Shown: piece by piece, positions 1 to 10,800 of the stretch
Numbering within the stretch: position 1 is the first letter of the stretch
Layout: each line of letters opens with the position of its first letter
From: Psychrosphaera algicola
GTDB taxonomy: Bacteria; Pseudomonadota; Gammaproteobacteria; Enterobacterales; Alteromonadaceae
Direction of reading: 5' to 3'
Assembly: GCF_028401425.1 (NCBI RefSeq)
Contig: NZ_JAQOMS010000002.1
Location: forward strand, 3,224,001-3,288,000
DNA length: 64,000 nt
Notes under the pieces: generated by a model
Databases searched by the model: none
What the model saw: only the letters and a program-made list of their open reading frames with translations
Told to the model about the DNA's origin: nothing
Position numbers and translations under genes: made by a program

Positions 1-2776
1 TACTAATAATGTGTTCGTTTATTATAAATCGATCCTCAGTCGTTAACGTGCCTTTCATGACCGTCAAATTATATATTTCACCTAGGTTGGCCAAATTTTC
101 AGGTATCGCCATTTTAATCCCAAGACTGTCAGGCAGTTTATGTTCTTTAGCGTGTTGCTTGATATGTCCTTCTTTATCGGCCAGCAAATATTCAACCGCT
201 GGCAGTGGCGCGCTTTCATTTACAAGCTCTCTTTCTTCCTGTGGTGAAAGTCCGAGTTGGTCGTCAAAATAACGAAGCCACGTTTGTTGAGCTAATTGTT
301 TGATTTTTTGTTCGGCTTCACTTGAGAGACCTTCACTTCCAATATTTGAATGTGCAATAAAAGCAAAATCGTGTTGCAGTTGTTGTTGCTCTTTTCGGCA
401 TTTTTCCAAAAGTTCGGCTTTATCTTCAGGAGAGGTTTGTAATGCATTTAAATAAGTAATTTCAATATCGCGATGAAGCACTTCAAAGCGCATTCTAACT
501 TCATGGATCCGATTATAAATGCATTCTAATTTTGAGCCTTTATCAACAATATGCTCTGGGGTCGTTATTTTGCCACAATCATGTAACCACGCCGCAGTGG
601 TTAATTCTCGCCATTGTTGTTCAGAAGTAATATCAAAGCTTTCAAAAATACCGGTGTTTTCCTTACAAGCGACTTTTAATAACATTTCACTCAGCTCAGG
701 GACTCGATTGCAATGTCCACCTGTGTAGGGGGATTTATCATCTATTGCCTGAGCTATCAGCTTCACCATGGCATCAATAAGACCTTTTTGAGCCAACTCA
801 TGATTATACAAGTTGTTAGACATTTTTTTGATTGCTAAGGATAGGCGTTTTACTTCAATAATATTGCTCGGCGCTACTTTAACCACACTGTAGTCCTGAT
901 TAGAGATCTGTTGAGTTTGCAGCAACAGTGTATTAAATGTTGTGGTTACCGGGGACGCAAATAGATAGGTTAATGGCAATAAAATGGCAATGACAGCCAT
1001 CGTTATTAAACTGCTTTCAATTACGCTTTTATATACGGGGGCAAATAGGGTGCTTTCATCGATTGCCAAAACCAGCAATTGATCTTGAGAAAGTGATGAT
1101 CCAAGCTCACTAAAATAGAGCAGTTTATTCTCACCTTGATACTCAAAATAATGCAGTGATTCTAAAGTGGTTTTACGAGCCTGATCAATCGCTTGGATAT
1201 AAGGCAACACTCGCACAGTTGATTTGTCCTGAGTGTTAAATAGCCATTTTTTTCAAGTTGTGGGATATGAATGTTTTGCAATTCAGCTAACGCACGATTA
1301 ATTATGGGCAGCAAAGGCGCATGTTCCTTTTGCAGTAACATGCGTAGCTTAGTGTCAATTTGAACCCCATCTAAGGAAAAGTCTTTTAATACCTTAAGGT
1401 TATCTACACCAAACTCTTTTAATAAATTATCCATGATTAACGCGATGTCTAAGGCAGCATCCACTTTATTAGACGCTAAGAGCTCAATCATTTCATGGTT
1501 TTTAGTAAAGCTTACAATTTCTATTTGTGGATGAGACTGTTCGATTTCTTTGGCAATCGACCACCCACTGCCAATGGCTAGTTTTTTACCATGCAACTGC
1601 GATAATGAACTGAAATTCTGGTTTTTCTTCACCAATAACCCTAATGGCAAATTACCGTAGGCGTCTGACAATAATCCGAGATCTCGGTTTTCCTGAGTGT
1701 CGTAAACTCCATTTAAAATATCTAATTTCTTAGTTTTAAATTGCTCTGTGAATTGTTGCCAGCTAAAACCATTAACAAAATTTAATTTTATCCCTGTTTT
1801 TTCACTAATCATTTTTAACGCATCTACGGCATAACCCTTTGGTGCTCCCGAAAGTGAAAAGTCGATAGGTTGCCAATCTTCGCCATTTGAAATCCGCATT
1901 GAAGCAAGTTGGTTGACATAGTTTTTTCGTCCGTAGTGAGCTTTAAAGGTGTAATGCTTTTTAGTCTTTCATCAAGGACCGGAGAATTAGATTGCGCAAT
2001 CAACTCGCCGTTTTGTTTAATAAGGTAGGCTTCTCCAGAAAATGCATTGGCGTGCATCGCTAGATTCTGTGAAAGGTTAAATAAGCTTACGTCTAAACCG
2101 ATAACCCCTTTATTATTGGGTAACTTTTTGGAATACGTGATCCCAGGTAATTGAGAAAACTGAAATAAATAAGGCGCGCCTTGCGTGGTTTGTTTACTCG
2201 CCTGTGTATACCAAGGTCTTAAAACAGGATTGTAGTTTGTCGGTTTTGTGGTTTGATTGGTTTGTTGTAAATTTTTATCATAGTAAGTTAACACTTGCAG
2301 ATTGGGGTCTTGATCGACATTTATCGCTAGTGTTAACCAAATATCATTATCCTCAGCAAAATATTGTTTTCGAGCTCCGGTTGTATTTAAATTCACAACC
2401 TCAAAAAGTTTCCCTCTGGCGTCGCCATGTAAAGACCAAAAACAAGTGGATTACTGGCCATCATTTCACTTATTAAATTGAGTTTGGTGCGCGGTGACTG
2501 AGCTTCGATATCTGGATATATTGATAAAAGGTCGACGAGTAACTTAGCTTGAACGTCATTATTTTGCAGTGCTTTTTTAGATTGCCCAACAAATTGTTCA
2601 AACTCTTTTAAAGCATGTTTTTCTAATTGAGAGGTGCTGTAATAATATTGAAGCGATAACGTTATTATCGCAACAATGCAGCAAACAAGAGCTAACGCAG
2701 TGACAACAGCAAAACGAACTGAAAAGCGAAAACTGGCAAAAGAAAATGTTAATTTATCCATAAACCCAATGTACAA
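1..2776 (-). CDS. Cache / SBP_bac_3 / HD-GYP signalling protein (3' end outside window, frames broken)
   Basis: A membrane-bound receptor that probably degrades cyclic di-GMP. In order from the start near 2776 it has a transmembrane helix (about residues 15-40), an extracellular Cache-like domain (to about 1920), a periplasmic solute-binding type 3 domain (about 1900-1260), a second transmembrane helix (about 1040-960) and a cytoplasmic HD domain with GGHCNRVPEL and the metal-binding HDCGK (about 570-590). The GYP half lies beyond the window edge, so HD-GYP membership is inferred from the HD half. Three frameshifts each vanish if one base is added to a homopolymer: T5 near 2400 (restores GNFFEVVNLN), A6 near 1934 (restores DEKNYVNQLA), A7 near 1246 (restores QLEKKWLFNTQ). 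Hydrolysis of c-di-GMP is known for the family; the ligand of the sensor part is unknown, though an amino acid or organic acid is typical. The start could also be the ATG five codons downstream. Confidence 0.85.
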
Positions 2777-2948
2777 TTTATATCCATATTCAGCCTATCA
2801 AACTATACTTTTTTGCCTTAAAGTTCTAGCTTAACTTTCTATTTAGGGCGTAAATTTAAAAAATCGAATTTACCAGTAAGCCAGTAAAAATGCGGATGTT
2901 GTTATTTCCAGTATTAAATTGATAATACGACCGTGACGTTCTTCTGAA

Positions 2949-2966
2949 TTGGGTTACGCAACCCAA
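2949..2966 (-). terminator. Hairpin downstream of the NERD gene
   Basis: Perfect 7-bp stem TTGGGTT/AACCCAA with a 4-nt loop, 8 bases past the stop of the minus-strand NERD gene. It lacks a long U tract, so intrinsic termination is likely but not certain. Confidence 0.45.
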
Positions 2967-2974
2967 GCATAATA

Positions 2975-3717
2975 TTAAGATTTCTTTTTAGTTACTTTAC
3001 ACGTTGGGAAGCCTGAACACCCCCAGAATGTTGTACCCGCATTGGCTCCTTTTCGAGCGGTACGAAGGACCATGGCATTACCGCATTTAGGACATAATGG
3101 TTTGTTTTTATTGCGTTCAATATTGGCAATGTGCATATCTTTAGAAACCACCGTTGATGATATGGCGTTTTCGATAATCACAGAGTAGTTATGAATAGTG
3201 TCACTATTCAAGACTTCATGGCGTTGAGATTTTATTAAAGGAATTAGGCCGCTTTTAGTAACAACATTTTTCGGCATTTCAGTTTTGAACTGGCAACTGC
3301 CTACAAAGACGACAATATTAAAAATTGTGCTTGAATTTGCGCCAAGTAACTTTTCTATAGCTTTTACATGTTTATAATTTTGAAGAATCGGATTATAAAA
3401 TTTGTATTTATTTTTATATATTGTTTGTGTCCATTGTCTTTGTTTTTCCCCACCAAATATCCAGCCTCTCAGGTTTTTAGTTTCAATGACAAATATGCCA
3501 TATGGACTTATTAGAATATGATCTATTTGGGTGGTTCCATCGGGTGTGATAAGTGTGACATCATGGAATGTGGGGTATTTTTGGCCATGCTGTCCAAAAA
3601 TATTTAGTTTGCGAGCGATCATCCTTTCGCCTGCACTTCCTTTATAGTTCGACGTTTTTGCTAGTAAAAAAACAGCAGGCCAAATATTAATATAAGTAAG
3701 AAGAATGTTTCGGTCAT
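2975..3717 (-). CDS. NERD domain protein with C-terminal topoisomerase-type zinc ribbon
   Basis: Begins at ATG 3717 with a hydrophobic N-terminal anchor (FFLLILIFGLLFF), followed by a NERD (nuclease-related) domain with the ETKNLRGWIFGG segment and a C-terminal four-cysteine zinc finger (CPKCGN ... CSGFPTC) like those at the end of bacterial topoisomerase I. One T is missing from the T7 run near 3670; adding it joins the anchor to the body, which otherwise starts at 3622. NERD domains belong to the PD-(D/E)XK-like fold and are suspected nucleases; the zinc ribbon suggests nucleic-acid binding, and the anchor puts the protein at the inner membrane. Its biological role is not known. It is overlapped by one base by a tiny upstream ORF with a strong ribosome-binding site. 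Confidence 0.8.
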
Positions 3718-3788
3718 TAATTCATTTTATCCCCTGTTTGGCTTAACACTAAGGATTTAGAAAGAAGCTGTTTTTCTGAATTGGACAT
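3717..3788 (-). CDS. Possible 23-residue ORF translationally coupled to the NERD gene
   Basis: ATG at 3788 follows a perfect AGGAGG (3795-3800) by six bases and opens a frame starting MSNSEKQLL and ending DKMN. Its TAA shares a base with the ATG of the NERD gene (TAATG), the usual geometry of translational coupling. The downstream gene has no good ribosome-binding site of its own. This may be a leader that sets translation of the NERD gene, or a real micro-protein; no family is recognised. Confidence 0.45.
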   Translation of the reverse strand: MSNSEKQLLSKSLVLSQTGDKMN

Positions 3789-4096
3789 AAAAAACCTCCT
3801 ATTTCAATTAAGAATAGCAGTAGGCTTTAAATCATCAAACCGTAATATAAAGTTTCAGGATCAATTGTTTTAATAGTGCGGGAGAGTGATAAAGTTTCAC
3901 ACTAAACTATAAATTTGCGACTCATTAAGAAAGAACATCCTCTAATTAGGTGGCCAAATATCCTTGACCACTGCAAACAGAGATAAGTAACTCATAATTG
4001 TCCATTTAGCGAGTTTGGTGCTAACTAGCTTCTGCCCCGTTATGAGTTAACGTAAATACTCTAAGGGCCCCATTAAACGGTCAACCGACCGTTCAA
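3789..4096. other. Intergenic stretch between NERD operon and merR
   Basis: About 300 bases without a convincing gene. It holds the ribosome-binding site and presumably the promoter of the leader ORF on its left side, the merR terminator on its right side, and a 9-bp inverted repeat AACTCATAA/TTATGAGTT separated by about 50 bases near 3990-4055 whose meaning I cannot assign. Confidence 0.5.
4076..4093 (-). terminator. Terminator of the MerR regulator gene
   Basis: Perfect stem AACGGTC/GACCGTT with a four-base loop, three bases beyond the stop of the minus-strand merR-type gene and followed by TTTAAT in the direction of transcription. Confidence 0.55.
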
Positions 4097-4486
4097 TTAC
4101 ACCTCTAGCGTTTTCATTATCCCGCACCTTTCAACTGTACTGTCTGAAGAACAGGCTTTCTTCATTATTTGAAGTTCTGATTTTAATGCTTTTAACTCCT
4201 TTATTCGCTGGTTAACTAAATCGAGCTGTTTTGCAATCAAGTCATTTATCGAGGAGCAACTTTCCTCTGGTCTGTGCTTAAGGTCAATCAATGTCTTAAT
4301 ATCTAACAAAGGAATATCAAGGTTTCGACAATGTTTTACGAATTCTAGTTCTTTCAAAGATTTTTCATCATATAGCCGAAAATTTCCTTCGCTGCGGCTG
4401 GGTCGATTAAGCAACCCTTCCTTTTCGTAATATCTAATTGTCTGTATGGAGCATCCAGAAACCTTAGATAGTTGGCCTATTTTCAT
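4097..4486 (-). CDS. cadR: CadR/PbrR-type MerR family metal-responsive regulator
   Basis: About 129 residues starting at MKIGQLSKVSG (ATG 4486); the open frame extends upstream but every family member starts here. The N-terminal winged helix (SIQTIRYYEKEGLL) is classic MerR. A dimerisation helix and a C-terminal loop follow, with cysteines at PEESCSS, KKACSS and VERCG, the three-cysteine arrangement of Cd(II)/Pb(II) sensors such as CadR and PbrR. Such proteins bind the spacer of an over-long promoter and untwist it when metal binds. It is divergent from the transglutaminase-CDF operon, and the intergenic region carries exactly such a promoter. Metal identity (Cd, Pb or Zn) is inferred from the cysteine pattern. 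Confidence 0.85.
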   Translation of the reverse strand: MKIGQLSKVSGCSIQTIRYYEKEGLLNRPSRSEGNFRLYDEKSLKELEFVKHCRNLDIPLLDIKTLIDLKHRPEESCSSINDLIAKQLDLVNQRIKELKALKSELQIMKKACSSDSTVERCGIMKTLEV

Positions 4487-4502
4487 ATTTTTTAACCCTT
4501 GC

Positions 4503-4533
4503 TTGACTCTATAGTTACTATAGGTTTTATAGT
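4503..4533 (+). promoter_or_regulatory. MerR-type promoter with 19-bp spacer and dyad operator
   Basis: -35 TTGACT (4503-4508) and -10 TATAGT (4528-4533) are 19 bp apart, too long for ordinary sigma-70 promoters but typical of MerR-activated ones. The spacer contains CTATAG-TTA-CTATAG, resembling known PbrR/CadR operators. It faces the transglutaminase-CDF operon, and the regulator starts on the other strand 17 bp away. Confidence 0.8.
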
Positions 4534-4566
4534 TGTGCAAAGCAAAACTAACTAAGTGATAATGAT

Positions 4567-5286
4567 ATGAACAAGAGCTATTTAGTTGAAACAAAAATAC
4601 TAAATTTTAGTCACGATGCGATTCAACGATTGATTAAAGAACGAGGTTGGCAGAATTTAGACGATTACAATAAGGTTGGTGCCGCCTACACTTTTGTTAA
4701 AGACGAGATTCAGTTCGGATATAACCGCAGCGATGACATAGCCGCAAATGAAGTTTTGGCTGATGGATATGGACAGTGCAATACCAAAGGAGACTTGTTA
4801 ATGGCCCTATTAAGGGCACTTAGCATTGAGTGCCGATTTCATGGCTTTACGATTGACCAGCAACTTCAAAAAGGCGCAATACCTTCATATGTATTTTGGC
4901 TTGCGCCTAAATATATTATCCATAGTTGGGTTGAAATATTCTTAGATGGTGAGTGGATCAATTTAGAAGGCTTTATTCTGGATGATACATATCTAACTTC
5001 AATCAAGTCTAAGTTTAGCCAAATTAAAGATAGTTTCTGTGGATATGGAATCGCTACAACATGTTTGTCAAATCCTGAGACCGAGTGGACTGGAAAAGAT
5101 ACATACATTCAAAAAGAAGGCATTCATGATGACTTTGGTTTATACAACTCGCCAGATGAATTTTACAGCCAGAAAGGGACTAATTTATCAGGAGTAAAAC
5201 GTTGGTTATATCAATCAATGATTCGTCATCTTATCAATATGAATGTCAATCGACTGAGAAAGACTAGCAACCAAAGCAGAGGTTAG
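4567..5286 (+). CDS. Transglutaminase-like domain protein of the metal-efflux operon
   Basis: 239 residues with a transglutaminase/papain-like core: catalytic cysteine in GYGQCNTKG (about Cys71) followed by the helix LLMALLRAL, and histidine in IIHSWVEIF (about His119) with acidic NLEGF after it. No signal peptide is visible, so it is probably cytoplasmic. It is the first gene behind the MerR-type promoter and ends one base before the CDF exporter ATG. Its substrate is unknown; linkage with Cd/Zn exporters suggests a role in metal stress such as processing of thiol peptides or proteins, which is inference only. Intact frame. Confidence 0.75.
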   Translation: MNKSYLVETKILNFSHDAIQRLIKERGWQNLDDYNKVGAAYTFVKDEIQFGYNRSDDIAANEVLADGYGQCNTKGDLLMALLRALSIECRFHGFTIDQQLQKGAIPSYVFWLAPKYIIHSWVEIFLDGEWINLEGFILDDTYLTSIKSKFSQIKDSFCGYGIATTCLSNPETEWTGKDTYIQKEGIHDDFGLYNSPDEFYSQKGTNLSGVKRWLYQSMIRHLINMNVNRLRKTSNQSRG

Positions 5287-5287
5287 A

Positions 5288-6174
5288 ATGCACAGCCACA
5301 ATCATAGTCACCACCATGCGCATGATAAAAATGAGCGCATTGGTTGGACGTTTTTCTTAATGTCACTTTTACCATCATTGAATTTATTGGTGGTTGGCTA
5401 ACCAATAGTACTGCAATCATGGCTGACGCGGTTCATGATTTAGGTGACAGCATATCTATCGGTTTTGCTTGGTTGTTGAGTCACTTTTCAGATAAACAAG
5501 CGTCTTCAACGTACAGTTACGGTTATAAGCGTTTATCACTGTTTGGTGCTTTAATAAATAGCGTAGTTTTAATTGTTGGCTCTATCTTTATATTAGTTGA
5601 AGCTATCCCTAGGTTAGCTCATCCTGAAATGCCGATGGTAGAGGGGATGTTAGGATTGGCACTACTCGGTGTTACAGTCAATGGTTATGCCGTATATAAA
5701 CTTAAGGCAGGAACTACGTTAAATGAAAAAGTATTATCGTGGCATCTCTTAGAAGACGCTCTTGGCTGGGTGGCAGTCCTAATTGTTTCTATTATCTTGA
5801 TGTTTGTGGATTGGCCTATTTTAGACCCGTTATTATCGATAGCTTTCACACTGTTTATTTTGTTTAACGTGGTCAAAAACTTAAAATCGACCTTAGCACT
5901 ATTTTTACAAGCGTCACCTGATGAAGAAACACAAACCAAGATAACGGATGCCTTGTTATCTAATTCTGAGGTGAAAGAGATTCATCACATACACTATTGG
6001 TCTTTAGACGGGGAAAGCCATGTGTTAACTGCACATTTGCTATTAAAAGAACAATTTGATGTATCTACTATAAAATTGCTCAAAAAGACCATAGCTGAAG
6101 ATTTAGCCACTTTTGACTTGTCTCATACAACCATCGAGTTTGAGTTTCCTGACGAAGTTTGCCGAGATGATTAA
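5288..6174 (+). CDS. CDF family divalent metal cation exporter
   Basis: Cation diffusion facilitator that exports Zn(II)/Cd(II)/Co(II) from the cytoplasm in exchange for protons. The start ATG at 5288 gives a His-rich head (HSHNHSHHHAH). The frame is restored by one T added to T5 at 5350-5354 (GWTFFLNVTFT). Six membrane segments are visible; metal-site motifs are ADAVHDLGDS in TM2 and HLLEDALGW in TM5, and a cytoplasmic C-terminal domain follows (IHHIHYWSLDGE). It lies one base after the transglutaminase gene and is therefore controlled by the same MerR-type promoter. Confidence 0.9.
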
Positions 6175-6253
6175 CATAAATGCTATACAACGAATTTAGA
6201 TTTGTACTCATAAATTTGTTATCTTACAGCCGTCTAACGAAGAGAATTTAATT

Positions 6254-6595
6254 TTGAACACTAACGTTGCTTTAAAAATACTGCTGATAATATTGATTGT
6301 TTTACAATCGTTTGTCACCGTATCTGCGAGTATGGAAACTCACCAGTTAGACGTTGAGCATCTACAAGTCATTCATGACCACGAAACAGATCACTTTTCT
6401 CAACTAGATATTGGTAACGAGCACGATATAGACGACTGCCACCATTGCGGACACTGTAGTGGCAAACATACCAGTTGGATTTTGATAAAAGCGCTTACAC
6501 CAAACCTATCTTTAAATCACTCAGACAACTTTAACAAGTTAATTTTGTTGCCTCTAGGTACTTCAACTAGGCTCTATCGACCACCGATCAGTTAA
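6254..6595 (+). CDS. Small secreted His/Cys-rich protein upstream of the RND pump
   Basis: 113 residues with a probable TTG start, an N-terminal signal sequence (ILLIILIVLQSFVTVSA) and a His/Asp/Cys cluster (VIHDHETDHF, DDCHHCGHCSGKH). Small proteins of this kind often precede cobalt-zinc-cadmium RND operons and may bind metal in the periplasm; I know no demonstrated function. It lies 64 bases upstream of the CzcB-like adaptor gene, and a short TGCGC/GCGCA hairpin (6611-6624) lies between. The start is uncertain because no upstream ATG is in frame. Confidence 0.6.
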   Translation: MNTNVALKILLIILIVLQSFVTVSASMETHQLDVEHLQVIHDHETDHFSQLDIGNEHDIDDCHHCGHCSGKHTSWILIKALTPNLSLNHSDNFNKLILLPLGTSTRLYRPPIS

Positions 6596-6659
6596 CTTTA
6601 CTCCATGCAGTGCGCTTTTGCGCAAACACAATTTGGTTTAATAAAAGTTAAGAGTCATT

Positions 6660-7888
6660 ATGAATAATATTTTTCGAATCACGGGCATTGCCTTAGTGAT
6701 CATTATTGGCGTGTTTTCAATAAACACAACACTGGCTAATGAAAGTCAAAACATCACAACACCCGATGAACATTCACATGAGCATGAAAAGCCCACTAAG
6801 GAGCTTGCTCATGACCACGATCATGCTAACGACAAAGGAAATAACCCTGAAAATCTTGCAGTAGTTGAAGATGAGCATGAAGTTGGGGTTACCTTAAGTA
6901 CTGAAAAAATTAATTTAGCAGGCATTAAAGTTAATGCTGTTTTCCCAAGGGCACATCTAAATACGGTGTACGCCCCCGGAGAAGTGAAAGCAAATGGCTA
7001 TAAGAGCTATATAGTTTCACCTCGTACCGATTCTGTGGTTATTAATCGCCATGCGAGCTTGGGAGACCACGTCAAATTTGGACAACAATTGGTTACCTTG
7101 TTCAGTGAAACTATGGCTCAAACTCAAGCTGACTTTTTAATTGCGTCTTCTAACTGGAAGCGAACAAAAAAGCTAGGTACTAATAATATAAGCGAACGTG
7201 CACTTGTTGAAGCAGAAAACATCTACAAAGGTGTATTCGGCAAGTTGGTGGCTTTTGGTTTAACAAAGCAGGCAATCGAAACAATATCCCAACAAGATAG
7301 CGCTACGTTTGGACAGTATGATCTCGTTGCTGAGCGAGAGGGCGTTGTTTTACAAGATGATTTCATGCAAGGCCAACGTATTGAGGCGGGTGAAACCATC
7401 ATGTTACTTGCTGATGAAAAAGACCTATGGGTAGAAGCGAATGTTCCCCCAAATAAAGAACTAAATTTATCATTAGGTAGTCCTGCATTAATTGATTTGA
7501 ATGGTTTTAAATACCAAGCCAACGTTATACAAGAAGCTCACACAATTGACCCTATCACTCGAACCCGAATTGTTAGACTGTCGATTACTAACCCTGAACA
7601 TAAACTTCATTCCGGTATGTTTGTGAAGGTCTATTTTCAGTTCGAGTCGAGTAATGAAGTCATTGCCGTACCAGAAGAAGCACTAATAAGAAGTAGCGAT
7701 GGTGACTGGACAGTGTTTATTGAAGATCACCCAAATGAATTTAAAGCGGTTGAAGTAACAAGAGGTCGGTCTTTTGGCGATTATTGCGAAGTTTTGGGTA
7801 TTGAAGCCGGAACGAAAGTCGTTACACGCGGTGCTTTTTTGTCGCGTCTGAGATAGCGAAGGGCGGATTTGATCCGCACAATCACTAA
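6660..7888 (+). CDS. czcB: CzcB-like periplasmic adaptor of heavy-metal RND efflux pump
   Basis: About 409-residue membrane-fusion protein linking the inner-membrane pump to an outer-membrane channel. Signal/anchor sequence (about 1-26), then a His-rich metal-binding segment (HSHEHEK, HDHDHAND), a biotinyl-lipoyl-like domain (SPRTDSVVINRHASLGDHV), a short helical hairpin, a beta-barrel (LLADEKDLWVEANVP) and a membrane-proximal domain. The apparent stop at 7856 is due to a T6 run that should be T7 (7834-7839); with it the C-terminus reads GAFFVASEIAKGGFDPHNH, the usual CzcB ending, stopping at 7888, ten bases before czcA. Its strong AAGGAGG sits just in front of czcA. Confidence 0.85.
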
Positions 7889-7898
7889 GGAGGCCAGC

Positions 7899-10800
7899 AT
7901 GTTTAATCGAATTATAGATTGGTCTATTAACAACAGATTGCTTGTATTGATCTCAGTAGTTGCTCTGATAGCAAGTGCTTCGTTCACTATACCTAAGTTG
8001 AATTTAGACGCGTTTCCAGACGTTACAAACGTACAAGTAGCCGTTAATACTGAAGCGCCGGGGTTAGCTGCTGAAGAAGTAGAGCAACTTATTACCTATC
8101 CAATTGAAGCTGTGATGTACGCATTACCAGATGTAGAACAAGTCCGCTCTATATCAAAAACAGGTTTGTCGGGTGTTACCGTAGTATTTAAAGAAGGGAC
8201 AGATATATATTTTGCTAGGCAATTGGTTTTTGAACGCCTACAGGCTGCCAAGGATCTTATACCTGTTGGAGTTGGAACCCCTGAAATGGGGCCTAACACT
8301 TCAGGCTTAGGGCAAGTATTTCAATATTTGCTGATTTCGGATGACACAAGCAAGTACGATTCAATGGCGCTTAGAAGTCTGAACGACTGGATCATTAAAT
8401 TACTAATAATGCCTGTAGACGGTGTAACAGATGTGCTGTCATTCGGTGGTAACGTTCGTCAATATCAAGTTAATGTCGATCCTTCCATATTATTGTCCTA
8501 CGAGTTAACTCAAGAGGATGTGGTATCAGCGCTTGAAAATAACAACGCCAATGTCGGTGGTTGGTATTTGAATCGTGGGCAAGAACAGCTAGTCATTCGA
8601 GGCACAGGTTGGTTTGAAAGTGGTGATAAAGGTATTGCTAATATTCAGCAAGTGCCTGTGAAAACACTTAATGGTGTCGTAGTTACAGTGTCTGATGTTG
8701 CTAAAGTAGAACTCGGTGCCGAGATTAGACAAGGTGCTGTCACGATGACACGTAAAGCTGACAATGGCGCTGTTGAAAACTTAGGTGAAGTGGTCTCTGG
8801 CATTGTTTTAAAACGCATGGGTTCGAATACCAAAGCGACGATAGATGGTATTAATGCCAGAACTAAGCTTATCAATCAGGCTTTACCTGAAGGTGTAAGG
8901 TTTGAGCCTTTTTATGACCAAGCTGACTTAATTGAAAAAGCGGTGGCAACTGTAGTTGAAGCCCTAACTTTAGCTTTTATCTTGATTACTATTGTACTGG
9001 CGCTCTTTTTAATGAATTTAAGAGCCACATTTTTAGTACTGATTTCTATTCCAATTTCTATTGGTATTGCATTAATGGTAATGGCTTGGTTGGGTATTTC
9101 AGCCAACTTAATGTCGCTTGGCGGTATCGCTGTGGCTATTGGTATGTTAGTCGATGGTTCAGTTGTTATGGTTGAAAACATGTTTAAACACCTAAATAGG
9201 CAACTAGAAAGCGACAGTGATGAAGCAAGAATTGAAACTAAGCAAAAGTTAAAATTGGCAGGTAAAGAGGTAGCTCGCCCGATCTTTTTGCGGCTTCAAT
9301 TATTCTCGTTGTTTTTACGCCATTGTTTAGTTTCGAAGGTGTAGAAGCAAAGTTATTTCAGCCAATGGCTATCAGCATTATGCTAGCAGTGGTGTCAGCT
9401 ATTGTCGTTGCTTTATTTATTGTTCCTGCACTTGCCACTTTCATGTTTAAAAAAGGAGTCAAAGAAAGGGAAAGTTTGATTTTAAAGCCTATCGATATTT
9501 TGTATCGAAAGTCTTTAAAAATCGCGTTAAAGCAAACCAAGTCTGTTGTTTTTGTATCACTAGCATTCTTTGGATCGGCAGTGGTTGTTCTTCCACAAAT
9601 TGGTACTGAGTTCGTGCCAGAATTAGAAGAAGGAACGATTAACCTGAGAGTTACGTTAGCGCCTTCTTCTAGCTTGGAAACGGCACTTTCTGTTACCCCA
9701 ATATTGGAAGAGAAGTTGATGGCATTTCCTGAAGTGACTTATGCACTTAGCCGAATTGGTAGAGCAGAAATTGGTGGCGATCCCGAACCTTTGAACAACA
9801 TTGAAATCTACATTGGCCTTAAGCCTGTTTCAGAATGGACAAGCGCCTCTAATCGTTACGAGCTACAAGACAAAATGGAACGCTCATTGGAAGAGTTTCC
9901 GGGGCTGTTACTAAATTTCTCTCAGCCTATCGCTACTCGTGTCGATGAGTTGTTATCAGGAGTTAAAGCACAGCTTGCCATTAAATTATTTGGCTCTGAT
10001 TTACAGGTGCTTGCAAACAAAGGGCGAGAAATAGAAGCTGCCATTAAGTCAATTGACGGTGCCAAAGACGTTGCACTAGAGCAGATTGCAGGTGAAGCAC
10101 AACTTGTTATTGCTCCAAATCGACTTGAGCTTTCTAGATTTGGCCTATCTGTTGGCGATGTCATGGAAGTGGTTCAAGATGGGATTGGAGGCGTTGAAGC
10201 AGGTCAAATTATTAACGGCAACGAACGCTATAACATATATGTGCGCCTAGATGAGGAATTTAGAGCGAACAGTGAAGCAATAGCCGATATAAGGCTTCAA
10301 TCTCCTACTGGGGCATGGGTGCGAATTGGTGATGTAGCATCTGTCACTTTTGAGTCTGGACCTCCACAGGTTAGACGAGATGATGTGCAGCGTAGAGTGG
10401 TAATTCAAGCCAACGTCCAAGGCCGTGACATGGGAAGTGTAGTTGAAGATATTCAAGCAAGGATAACCTCTGAAGTAGAGTTGCCAGCAGGTTATTCAGT
10501 ATTGATTGGTGGACAATTCGAAAGCCAGCAACGAGCGCAACAACGTCTTTCTATAGTCGTACCGCTATCATTGGCTTTGATTGCACTACTCCTTTATTTT
10601 GCATTTGGTTCAGTAGGACAGGCTATTTTGATCCTGCTAAATGTTCCACTAGCCGTTATCGGTGGTGTATTTTCACTTTACTTTTCGGGTCAGTACCTAT
10701 CGGTTCCAAGCTCTGTTGGCTTTATTACCTTGTTTGGCGTGGCTGTGCTTAATGGAGTTGTCATGGTGGAAAGTATTAACCAACGAGTCAAAGATGGATT

